Shown piece by piece: positions 4,754 through 12,265 of a stretch of 14,060 bases of DNA. The notes below the pieces were generated by a model. That model made no database searches. It was not told the DNA's origin and saw only the letters and a program-made list of their open reading frames with translations. A program made the translations under genes and the position numbers. Origin of the DNA: Oscillospiraceae bacterium (GTDB lineage Bacteria; Bacillota; Clostridia; Oscillospirales; Acutalibacteraceae); contig DNXM01000080.1 in assembly GCA_003505905.1 (NCBI GenBank), forward strand, positions 1-14,060, given 5' to 3'. Every line of letters begins with the position of its first letter. Positions within the stretch are counted from its first letter, which is position 1.

Positions 4754-6856
4754 ATGCAGAACACAAACAAAAGCTTTACCCGTGTTCTCTGCGCCATTCT
4801 GTCTGTCGTAATGCTGCTCACCGCCATTCCGATGACTGTTGCCCACGCAGAGGAAACCACACCGAAGGTTGTCAGCTTCGGTACGTATTCCCAAAAGTCC
4901 GTTCTTTGGACGGTCGCAAAAGAAAACACCGACGAATATGTCTTGATTGCCAATAATGTTTTGGTAAAAGGCAGTGCCGCAACCAAATTCGCAACCTCGG
5001 CAACCGCTTACCCCGATTATACCGGTTCCGCCATTGCAACCTACATTACCAACACGCTTCTTCCTGCTGTTTTTCCGTCAACCGGAGCACAGTACGGCAA
5101 GTTGGTTACCTTCACAACAAATTATGTTGCAAGCGTCAGCGGTACAGCAACCGACAAAGGCTATTCCGGCAAAATGTGCCTTCCCTCTGCTGCCGATATT
5201 CCGGCAAGCTTCCTTGTGAAGTGCTCTGCAATCGGTGCCACTGCCGGTGCCAATTACTGGACCGCCGATGCAAGTTGCGCCAATGCATCCGATAAAAAGG
5301 TTGTCGTCATTTCGTCCTCCGGTACCAAAACTTTCGTGGGTACAACCGTAACCTCTTTCGGTATTCGTCCGACCATCGCCGTTGCAAAGGCGGATTTGAT
5401 TGCTCTGCCTGCCATTACGGGCTGCACCTATACCGACGCAGCCGGCAATGCAATTACCGCTGCCATTCGCGGCGAAGGCTTTAAGCTTGTCATTGATGCC
5501 AACTACAACCAGTCCGTTCCCGTTGTCAAAAGCGGCGCCGACACCTTGTCTGCCTCCAATGATATCTACACCGTTCCCGCCGCTTCAACCGGCATCACGG
5601 TTGAAGGCATTACCGTCAATCCGGCAGATTTCACAGCTTATGATACCGCCGTTCAAGCGGCAAATGCCATTGACTCCACCGTTTACGCAAACCGTGACAT
5701 TTACTCGACGGATGTTTGGGCGCCTGTCAAGGATTTGCTTGACGCTCCGCTTGACAAAACCACTCTCACCGCTTTGAATCAGGCAACCGTCGACCAGTAT
5801 GTGACGAGCTTGAATGCTGCCGTTGCCAACCTGCCCGCAGACTTCACCGCTTACTGTGAGGCTCTTGCCAACATTACGGACATCAAAACAAAGGGCAATG
5901 CCGGCAACACCTATGATTTGACCGGTATGTACATCTTTGATACAGACTATACCCAAGAGCTGTCGGATGGTATAGCAAAGGCTCTTTCTTATCACGTTGC
6001 AGCCGTTTTGAACAAATACAAGGAAGCAACCGTTAAAGCTTACAAGATTGCCGACCAAACCAATGTTGACAAAGCAACAGCCGCTTACAACCTCGTTGCA
6101 GGCAAGGTCAGCTACCTTTCCGCCAACATCACCAACTGGAAAGCCTACAAGGAAGCCCTCGAAGGCTTGGATAACAAGGTCTATGCAGACACCGAACAGG
6201 CAAAGCTTGACTGTGCCGCCATCGTTGCTGAGCATGACTACGAAAACGATCCCGTAGACTGCCGTTCCCAGGCTGATGTTGATGCCGCCGCAGATGCTCT
6301 TTATGCAATCTACAAGCCCTATTTCGTGGATGAAACCAAGTACATTCCCACCGACTTCACCGCACTTGATGCGGCAATTGAGGCAGCAAAAGCCATCAAC
6401 TTAGATGATTACCTCACCGACGAAGAAATTGCGGCAGATGAGTTCTACGCAGAGTATATGACTTTGGAAGGCAGTGCGGACGAAACCAAGGGCTTCTTCA
6501 CCACCGCTTTGAACAATGCAAAGACACTTAACCGTGACCAAAACAAGTACAAATTCCAGAGCCAGACCAATGTCGACAGCGTCACCGAAAAGCTCGTGCA
6601 AAACACAGAGGCTCTTGCACAGTTCGTTCGTTTGACCAACGCCCAAAAGACCAAAATCAAAATCAAGGCGTTCTTTAACAAGATTGGTAACTTCTTCCGC
6701 ATGGTCGGCGAAATCAGCAAGACCCTTTGGAACCTGCTCGGTATGCTGTTCCGTGGCGAAATCGACCTCTACAGCGTTTTCGAAATGCTTGATGTTGACC
6801 AAAAGACCCTTGACTTCCTCATCAAAATCGGTATCAAGCCGAAAGAAGCTGAATAA
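4754..6856 (+). CDS. Secreted DUF6273-like/FIVAR-like repeat protein
   Basis: A 700-residue exported protein of unknown function. Residues 1-32 are a signal peptide: a basic N-region, the hydrophobic core VLCAILSVVMLLTAIPMTV and AHA before a likely cleavage at 32/33. Residues about 38-212 resemble DUF6273 (FGTYSQ at 42-47, LWTV at 51-54, GIRPTIAV at 203-210). Residues about 218-288 look like a small beta-rich domain common in clostridial surface proteins. Four alanine-rich helical repeats follow at about 290-624, each opening with a P-A/T-D-F-T-A-like motif and closing with a QxxVD-like motif, similar to FIVAR modules linked to carbohydrate or cell-wall binding. The tail (about 630-680) is amphipathic and aromatic (AFFNKIGNFFRMV, WNLLGMLF). 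There is no LPxTG motif, so the mode of surface retention is unclear. It has its own promoter and terminator. Confidence 0.82.
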   Translation: MQNTNKSFTRVLCAILSVVMLLTAIPMTVAHAEETTPKVVSFGTYSQKSVLWTVAKENTDEYVLIANNVLVKGSAATKFATSATAYPDYTGSAIATYITNTLLPAVFPSTGAQYGKLVTFTTNYVASVSGTATDKGYSGKMCLPSAADIPASFLVKCSAIGATAGANYWTADASCANASDKKVVVISSSGTKTFVGTTVTSFGIRPTIAVAKADLIALPAITGCTYTDAAGNAITAAIRGEGFKLVIDANYNQSVPVVKSGADTLSASNDIYTVPAASTGITVEGITVNPADFTAYDTAVQAANAIDSTVYANRDIYSTDVWAPVKDLLDAPLDKTTLTALNQATVDQYVTSLNAAVANLPADFTAYCEALANITDIKTKGNAGNTYDLTGMYIFDTDYTQELSDGIAKALSYHVAAVLNKYKEATVKAYKIADQTNVDKATAAYNLVAGKVSYLSANITNWKAYKEALEGLDNKVYADTEQAKLDCAAIVAEHDYENDPVDCRSQADVDAAADALYAIYKPYFVDETKYIPTDFTALDAAIEAAKAINLDDYLTDEEIAADEFYAEYMTLEGSADETKGFFTTALNNAKTLNRDQNKYKFQSQTNVDSVTEKLVQNTEALAQFVRLTNAQKTKIKIKAFFNKIGNFFRMVGEISKTLWNLLGMLFRGEIDLYSVFEMLDVDQKTLDFLIKIGIKPKEAE
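5621..6625 (+). repeat. Four FIVAR-like helical protein repeats
   Basis: Four diverged units of about 70-100 residues encoded in tandem. They open with PADFTAYDTAV (residue 290), PADFTAYCEAL (361), SANITNWKAYKEAL (456) and PTDFTALDAAI (532). They close with ATVDQYVTSLNAAV (344), TNVDKATAAYNLV (436), QADVDAAADALYA (506) and TNVDSVTEKLVQN (605). The protein-level pattern is clear; the DNA copies are too diverged to be recent duplications. Confidence 0.72.
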
Positions 6857-6866
6857 AAACCCACTG

Positions 6867-6898
6867 ACGGGCAAGGCGCAACGCCTTGCCCGTTTTTT
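6867..6898 (+). terminator. Strong rho-independent terminator
   Basis: A perfect 12-base stem (6867-6878 with 6882-6893) closes a three-base loop and runs into six T (6893-6898). It starts 11 bases after the stop of the secreted protein and ends 15 bases before the next start codon. It may therefore act both as a terminator and as a partial barrier to co-transcription of the downstream amidohydrolase. Confidence 0.93.
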
Positions 6899-6913
6899 GA
6901 AAAGGAGTAAAAA

Positions 6914-7732
6914 ATGAGCCGACGAATTTTTGCCAACCATTGCCATATCTACCCCGAGGAGCGCAGACCAAACGGCACGGTAGATGCACTGAAAGCCTAT
7001 ATGGAGGAATGCGAAATTGAAAAAGCGGTTGCGTTTGCTCCGTTCCCCCATGTGATGAAAGACGCAGGCTTAACCTGCGACCGAAATGAATTTTTAGCAA
7101 AGCAAATTGTGAACGATGACCGTTTTGTCGGCTTCGGCACAGTGGATTTTGACCACGAGGACATTGCAGACCAAGTCAAGCACATCGCTTCGCTTGGCTT
7201 CAAGGGCATCAAGGTGCACCCTGCGGCGCAGGAAATCGGCGTCACGGGGGAAAAAGCCTTTGCGCTGTATGAAGAAGCCGTGAAGCAAAGCCTGTTTCTT
7301 TCGTTTCACACCGGGCTTCATTGGCATCGACTAATGGACTATCACCCGATTTTGTTTGATGAGGTTGCGTGGAATTTTCCCGAATTGCAGTTCAGCATGG
7401 AGCATATCGGCGGTTACCATTTTTTTCGTGACGCACTCGCCGTCATTTGCAACAACGAGCGGCACGAACCGCACGGCAATGTTTACGCCGGTTGGACGAG
7501 CATTTCCGATTCCAATCCGCCCGGCAAATGGTCGCTGAGCGATGAAGAGCTGCTCACCGTCATTCGCCAAACAGGCGCAGAATACAGCATCTTCGGCACA
7601 GATTTTCCGTTCCAAAAGCCCGAAACACTCAAGGCCGCCATCGCCCGTTTTGAGTCGCTCGACATCGGCGAGGAAGCCAAGGATGCCTTGTTCGGCAAAA
7701 ACCTTGCCCGTGTGTTGGGCGTTGAATTATGA
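6914..7732 (+). CDS. Amidohydrolase-2 family metal-dependent hydrolase
   Basis: A 272-residue TIM-barrel enzyme of the amidohydrolase superfamily, family 2, which includes ACMSD-type decarboxylases and lactone or amide hydrolases. Likely metal ligands and active-site residues are H9 and H11 (NHCHIY, an HxH motif), H102 (GIKVHP), H132 (SFHTGLH), H164 (MEHIGG) and D230 (FGTDFPF). The length is typical of small, single-domain cytoplasmic members, and there is no signal peptide. ATG 6914 is preceded by AAAGGAG at seven bases. The substrate cannot be predicted. The gene sits right behind a strong terminator with no room for a promoter in the gap, so it depends on read-through or on a promoter inside the upstream coding region. 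It ends 41 bases before the next hairpin. Confidence 0.85.
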   Translation: MSRRIFANHCHIYPEERRPNGTVDALKAYMEECEIEKAVAFAPFPHVMKDAGLTCDRNEFLAKQIVNDDRFVGFGTVDFDHEDIADQVKHIASLGFKGIKVHPAAQEIGVTGEKAFALYEEAVKQSLFLSFHTGLHWHRLMDYHPILFDEVAWNFPELQFSMEHIGGYHFFRDALAVICNNERHEPHGNVYAGWTSISDSNPPGKWSLSDEELLTVIRQTGAEYSIFGTDFPFQKPETLKAAIARFESLDIGEEAKDALFGKNLARVLGVEL

Positions 7733-7773
7733 CACCGCTTGTGTTTTAAAAAAATCGAACAACCCTAAGCCAA

Positions 7774-7817
7774 AAACAGGAGTGAGCTCAAACGAGCTTC
7801 ACTCCTGTTTGCTTTTT
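7774..7817. terminator. Bidirectional terminator shared by convergent genes
   Basis: The left arm 7774-7789 pairs with the right arm 7794-7810: 12 bases, one bulged T, then four bases around an AAAC loop. In the plus direction it is followed by a T-rich tail (7808-7817); in the minus direction the stem runs into five T in a row (complement of 7772-7776). It would end the amidohydrolase transcript and the glycosidase operon. The right arm is also coding sequence for the last residues of the GH110-like protein. Confidence 0.75.
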
Positions 7818-9419
7818 GATATGCAGCGGCACATTGGATGTGTTGCCGCTGATTTCGGCGCATTTGACATAATTGAGGTTGATGGTGTATCGGTCGGCAA
7901 GATGATTGATGAAGGTGTTATTTCGAATGATGATTTTTTCGTGTACGGCTTGCGTTGACTGCTCATCGAGCACCACAGGCTCATAACGAATCACATCGCA
8001 CCCGAGCGGAATTTCGACAGCACCGCAATCTTCAACCGTGTTGTTTTCAAACCAAATGGTTCCGCTTCGCCCCGATTCAAACCAGAAGTTCGCATCATCC
8101 GCCACGCAAATCACCGGCGCACCCATGCACCGAAAGGTGTTGTTTTGTATTACAACATCCTTGCGTGTTGTGCAGAGAATAGCACGGGACGGAATCCGTT
8201 CAAAGGTGTTGCCGATGACATTCAGACTTGCCGTGCGTGTCACATTTTCAGCTACAGCATTTTCAGGGAACTCCCGTTCGGGCAATTGACTGACCGCAAC
8301 ACAAAAATCGGTATCGTTTTGCTTTTCGACCGCCAGCACCGTTGCACTGCCGAACGGCAAAAGCGTATTGCCCGAAACAAATTCTATCTCATCGCCTGCC
8401 TCATACGGTTCAAAGCCCCACGATTCGTTGTGACAATACCGCAGCAGGACAGTGTTTTTTGACCGATTAACCTCGATTACCCGCAAATGCGTGCCGTGAA
8501 TGTTGATAATATCGTCATGCGCACCCATTGCTCGGCAATCCAACACATTCACCGTGCCCGAACAGCCCGAAAAATGGAAGAAATCCGCATCGGACACAAT
8601 TGTGCGACCCTCTTTCGGTGTCAAATTCAAATTGCGATAGGTTAAATCCCGACTGTTTTGACCCAAAATACCGAAGCCGTTCATGGAATAGACACGCAGA
8701 TTTTCCAGCGTCACCTGCTTACATTTGTCGATGGCTCCGCCCGTTTGAAAGCGGCGAATGTCACGGGTCTGCACCACCGTGCCGACTTTTATTTCACGCT
8801 TTCGGTCACGCAGTTTCACACAGAGCAAGCCTTTTGCAAGCTCCTCGATTTCGGCAATATCGGGAAAACCGCCTCGCTCGTCACCCTCACCACGCACCAT
8901 ATAAGAAAGGATGCCCGTTTCGGGGTCAAACGCATTGGACAGAACGCCGGGACCTTTGTAGGGAATTTCCCAATACGGCTCACCCGAAACGCTCGGCTCC
9001 GAATGCCAAAACAAGGTATTGTTTTCGACACGATAGAGAAACTCCGCACGAATTATCAGCGTTGCCTGCACCGGCTCGCTTTCGATTACGGTGTACTCAC
9101 TCATCGTCGGACGCACATGGTCAATCGACAGATTTTTGAGCGTGATATTTTTACAGTTCTTAAAAACAAACGGTGTCATAACGCCGTGAAGCATCACCGT
9201 TGCTCCGTTGCCGTCAATCGTCACATCCTGCTTGTCTTCCAAATAGATTGCGCAAAAGCGTTCGCCGTTTGGGTTTTCTTCCTTTTTGGCGGTGTTGCTG
9301 AAAAACAAGCCCGACACATGAAAGCTGTCCTCGGGCGCAACCGTATAAATTCGATTTTTTTCAAGAACGACGCATTCACCGTCTTGAACCGACTGTATGC
9401 GTTCGCTTAACTCATTCAT
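7788..9419 (-). CDS. GH110-like alpha-1,3-galactosidase, parallel beta-helix
   Basis: A 543-residue right-handed parallel beta-helix protein (repeated strands such as VTIDGNGATV, ITLKNLSIDH, VVIQNNTFR and IIIRNNTF) resembling GH110. GH110 enzymes are inverting exo-alpha-1,3-galactosidases that remove terminal galactose from blood group B or linear alpha-Gal structures. The key region is VSDADFFHFSGC followed by AHDDIINIHGTH, giving D279, D302 and D303. The 23-residue spacing from D279 to the DD pair fits the three catalytic aspartates I recall for GH110. Many known members are exported, but this one has no signal peptide (MNELSERIQSVQDG), so it should be cytoplasmic. ATG 9417-9419 has AAGGAAGG seven bases upstream. 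It is the last gene of the operon, 127 bases after the GH42 gene. A non-GH110 beta-helix glycosidase is the alternative. Confidence 0.72.
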   Translation of the reverse strand: MNELSERIQSVQDGECVVLEKNRIYTVAPEDSFHVSGLFFSNTAKKEENPNGERFCAIYLEDKQDVTIDGNGATVMLHGVMTPFVFKNCKNITLKNLSIDHVRPTMSEYTVIESEPVQATLIIRAEFLYRVENNTLFWHSEPSVSGEPYWEIPYKGPGVLSNAFDPETGILSYMVRGEGDERGGFPDIAEIEELAKGLLCVKLRDRKREIKVGTVVQTRDIRRFQTGGAIDKCKQVTLENLRVYSMNGFGILGQNSRDLTYRNLNLTPKEGRTIVSDADFFHFSGCSGTVNVLDCRAMGAHDDIINIHGTHLRVIEVNRSKNTVLLRYCHNESWGFEPYEAGDEIEFVSGNTLLPFGSATVLAVEKQNDTDFCVAVSQLPEREFPENAVAENVTRTASLNVIGNTFERIPSRAILCTTRKDVVIQNNTFRCMGAPVICVADDANFWFESGRSGTIWFENNTVEDCGAVEIPLGCDVIRYEPVVLDEQSTQAVHEKIIIRNNTFINHLADRYTINLNYVKCAEISGNTSNVPLHIKKQTGVKLV

Positions 9420-9546
9420 TTCGATTCCTTCCTTTGCGAATGATACGCTCCGTCACACCGTTTTCTTACGGGACACCCAAACGAAGCGCATCTTGTACCG
9501 ATTCTTTTACGATAATAACAATCTTTTCTTCACGCCGCCGTGCATT

Positions 9547-11553
9547 TTACCTTTTCAGCACAATAAATCCCTTTGCGGTCAAATCAACCGTTCCGCTTTT
9601 CGGTTCGCCGCTGAACACATCCCGATAAGCACTGTTCAAGCGAATGCTTTTTTCTTCGTCGCTGAAATTCATCACAAAAATGCAGTCACCGCGCTTGCGC
9701 AGATAAACGCCGTTCGGTGCTTGAATATCGCAATCCGCCTGAATGGAGTGATGCTCAATCAGCCGAGCACAAAAGTCATCCGCAAAACTGCCGTCATTGC
9801 GAAAAGCAACATAATAGGCGGTTCCCCGACCGAACGCATTTTTTGTGACGCAAGGCATTCCGCAATAGAAATTGCTTTGATAGGTGCCGAGCACTTCAGC
9901 GCCCTTGGCATGAATCAAATCACAAACATAATTGACATCATATTCGCTTCCGCCGAAGCTTGCTTTTCCGCATTCATCCTCGGGGTAAGAATCGGTTTCT
10001 TCGTATTGAATGCCGAGCACTTGACTCAGCCCATCTCCGGGCATACCGCCGAGAAAGCACAAATCGTTTCGGTCAACCATGCCCGAAAGATAACCGGTCA
10101 CAAGCGTTCCGCCGTTCTTCACAAAATCAGCAAAGCATTTTCCGGTGCCGTCCTTCAACATATAAAGATAAGGTGCTATCACAACATCGTAATCAGACAA
10201 ATCGTCATCCATGGCGATGACATCTGCCGAAATTCCCCGTTTGTAAAACGGCGTGTACCATTTGACGCATTCGGCTACATAATCCCGATGAAGATTATTG
10301 AAGCCGTGGTAATAGGTTGTTGCCCACCGATTTTCCCAGTCACACACAACAGCAACACGGCTCTTATAGCCAACGCCCTTGACATCGCCCAACTTTTCGA
10401 GAACTTTGCCCAATTCGGTTACTTGACGGAACACACGGGTATCGCCCGTGCCGTCATGATCCACCACGGCTCCGTGGAATTTTTCATGGCCGCCGCGGCT
10501 CTTGCGCCACTGAAAATATTGAACACTGTCCGACCCGTGAGCAATCGCCTGAATCGCACTGAGCGCCGGCATACCGGGAGCCGAAATCTTGTTGACATCC
10601 CACCAATTCACAATTGAGGGCGTGCTTTCCATCATAAAGAACGGGTTACCGTCCCCCATGCTCCGAAACGCATCGTGAACAAAGCCGATTTGCGGAGCAA
10701 GCTCTTCATCCTTTCCCAAGCCCCATTTCGGGTAATTATCCCATGATACAACATCCAAATGCTTTGCCAGCTTTTGATAATTGATGACGGGATACATATT
10801 CATCAAATTTGTTGTAATCGGAATATCGGGCGTCAATTCACGAAGCGGTGCAATTTCATTTTCAAAAAACGAAATATGACTGTCCGTCACAAAACGATCC
10901 CAGCACAGCTTTAATGCAGGCACATGATTTTCTCCTCGGAATTTCGGGGAAGATATCTGCGACCAGTCGTTAAAACGGTGCGACCAAAACCCGTTCCACC
11001 AACTCTCATTCAGTTCATCCAAATCGTTGTGATACTCGGATTTCAGCCATTCCCGAAACGCTTCCTGACACTTTTCGCAATGACAGCAGCCGCTGTATTC
11101 GTTGGAGATATGCCACATTTTTAAGGCAGGATGCTTTCCGTAACGCTCCGCCAAAAGTCGGTTGATTTGCGCAACCTTTTTGCGGTAAATCGGCGATGTT
11201 AAACAATGGTTATGACGCACGCCGTACTCATTACGGATTCCGCTCTCCTCCACCCGAAGCACCTCCGGGTATCTCTGCGCCATCCACGGCGGTCTTGCAC
11301 CGCTCGGCGTGGCGAGAATGACACCAATGCCGTTTTCATACAGCTTATCCATAATCGTGTCAAGCCACTCAAATTGATAAACTCCCTCTTCGGGTTCCAG
11401 CATTGACCAACTGAAAATGCCAACCGTTGCACTGTTGATATGAGCCTGCTTCATCAAGCGCATATCTTCGTCCCATATTTCGGGGGTACGAACCCATTGG
11501 TCGGGGTTATAATCGCCGCCGTGAACCAGATGCTCAAACAAATTTGTTTTCAC
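9547..11553 (-). CDS. GH42 beta-galactosidase
   Basis: A 668-residue glycoside hydrolase family 42 enzyme, which releases terminal beta-galactose by a retaining mechanism. The TIM barrel (about 1-390) opens with HGGDYNPDQW and has the acid/base E152 (WHISNEYSG) and nucleophile E309 (FFMMESTPS). C117 plus C157, C159 and C162 match the four-cysteine zinc site of GH42, with the CxCxxC spacing intact. A trimerisation domain follows at about 396-605 and a small beta domain to the end. The length is normal. There is no signal peptide, so it is cytoplasmic. The start codon is GTG (11551-11553), with AAGGAG eight bases upstream. It lies 18 bases after the nitroreductase gene and is co-directional with the GH110-like gene. 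Confidence 0.94.
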   Translation of the reverse strand: MKTNLFEHLVHGGDYNPDQWVRTPEIWDEDMRLMKQAHINSATVGIFSWSMLEPEEGVYQFEWLDTIMDKLYENGIGVILATPSGARPPWMAQRYPEVLRVEESGIRNEYGVRHNHCLTSPIYRKKVAQINRLLAERYGKHPALKMWHISNEYSGCCHCEKCQEAFREWLKSEYHNDLDELNESWWNGFWSHRFNDWSQISSPKFRGENHVPALKLCWDRFVTDSHISFFENEIAPLRELTPDIPITTNLMNMYPVINYQKLAKHLDVVSWDNYPKWGLGKDEELAPQIGFVHDAFRSMGDGNPFFMMESTPSIVNWWDVNKISAPGMPALSAIQAIAHGSDSVQYFQWRKSRGGHEKFHGAVVDHDGTGDTRVFRQVTELGKVLEKLGDVKGVGYKSRVAVVCDWENRWATTYYHGFNNLHRDYVAECVKWYTPFYKRGISADVIAMDDDLSDYDVVIAPYLYMLKDGTGKCFADFVKNGGTLVTGYLSGMVDRNDLCFLGGMPGDGLSQVLGIQYEETDSYPEDECGKASFGGSEYDVNYVCDLIHAKGAEVLGTYQSNFYCGMPCVTKNAFGRGTAYYVAFRNDGSFADDFCARLIEHHSIQADCDIQAPNGVYLRKRGDCIFVMNFSDEEKSIRLNSAYRDVFSGEPKSGTVDLTAKGFIVLKR

Positions 11554-11571
11554 ACTTTTTTCTCCTTTGCC

Positions 11572-12237
11572 TTACACCCAATCAAAATTGTCTTTGCCTG
11601 CGCCAAGCTCAAAATGGTATTTGACGATACCGAGGTCGGTTTTGGAACACGGTCCGATAAGAGCCTTGGCTTTTACGCCGTGCTCCCCGACTTGTTGAAA
11701 ATAAAAGCGTTGCTGATTGATGGCGGTCGGTGCAAGCAAAACCGCCTCCATGCCGTTTCGGAACCATTGCGGTGTAGCATCGGTCAGCTTGGCTAACTTG
11801 GACACGGGCTTGGATTTGTGCGGCACGCCCTGCGTTTCGCCGTAGCCCAAGGCAATCACATCGTGCAGCTTCATGCCGTCGGGTGCGGAAATCGGAACCG
11901 CCTTTTTTTCAAAGGTCAGCGCAACCCAGCAGGTGTTCAGCCCGATGCTCTGCGCCAACAGCACAAGCCGCTCGCCGTAGTAGCCGACCTTTTCGTCCGA
12001 CTTCTTTTCGCCGAAGAGCAAAAAGAAATTGCGACAGCCCGAAAAGTTGCCGTAGCTCGGCTGATTGGCCTGAAACACCTCTTCATTCTCGGTGCATAGC
12101 GCAAAATGCAAGCCGCTTTCCCGATTGATTTCGTCAATTTCCGCTTGCAACAAAGCAAGCTTTTCTGACTCGATTTTTTGTGCCGTATATTTGCGCACCG
12201 AATGACGGGCACGCATAACATTCCAAATGTCTTCCAT
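11572..12237 (-). CDS. TM1586-type nitroreductase family protein
   Basis: A 221-residue protein of the nitroreductase fold, closest by pattern to the TM1586 NiRdase family (two half-domains, FMN-dependent in relatives). The N-terminal MRARHSVRKYT (8-18) is the usual flavin-phosphate binding segment; ALGYGETQGVPHKSKP (129-144) is the characteristic mid-protein motif; NGMEAVLLAPTAINQQRF (161-178) resembles a second nitroreductase core. It would be a cytoplasmic NAD(P)H-linked reductase of unknown substrate. ATG 12235-12237 has AAGG just upstream at short spacing. It lies 28 bases after the DUF4838 gene and 18 bases before GH42, so it is almost certainly in the same transcript. An oxidoreductase between glycosidase genes is unusual. 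Confidence 0.82.
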   Translation of the reverse strand: MEDIWNVMRARHSVRKYTAQKIESEKLALLQAEIDEINRESGLHFALCTENEEVFQANQPSYGNFSGCRNFFLLFGEKKSDEKVGYYGERLVLLAQSIGLNTCWVALTFEKKAVPISAPDGMKLHDVIALGYGETQGVPHKSKPVSKLAKLTDATPQWFRNGMEAVLLAPTAINQQRFYFQQVGEHGVKAKALIGPCSKTDLGIVKYHFELGAGKDNFDWV

Positions 12238-12265
12238 TTTTACCTTCGCTCCGTTTCAAATTCAG

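Noticed and set aside
5585..6235. A 216-codon open frame on the minus strand inside the secreted protein gene.
   Set aside because: It is antisense to an alanine-rich repeat region of a well-supported gene, and the translation shows only low-complexity Val/Gly/Cys pattern.
6810..6837. TTGACT, 16 bases, TATCAA as a promoter for the amidohydrolase.
   Set aside because: The -10 is poor, and any transcript from it would run into the strong terminator at 6867-6898.
6401..7051. A 216-codon open frame on the minus strand spanning the terminator.
   Set aside because: It crosses two supported plus-strand genes and a strong terminator and resembles no known protein.
9510..9545. Short leader peptide frame starting ATGCACGGC on the minus strand between GH42 and GH110.
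   Set aside because: It has only 12 codons, no regulatory codon run and no attenuator hairpin after it.
9397..10617. A 406-codon open frame on the plus strand.
   Set aside because: It lies antisense to the clear GH42 gene and the start of GH110, has no recognisable domain, and reflects codon use of the true genes.
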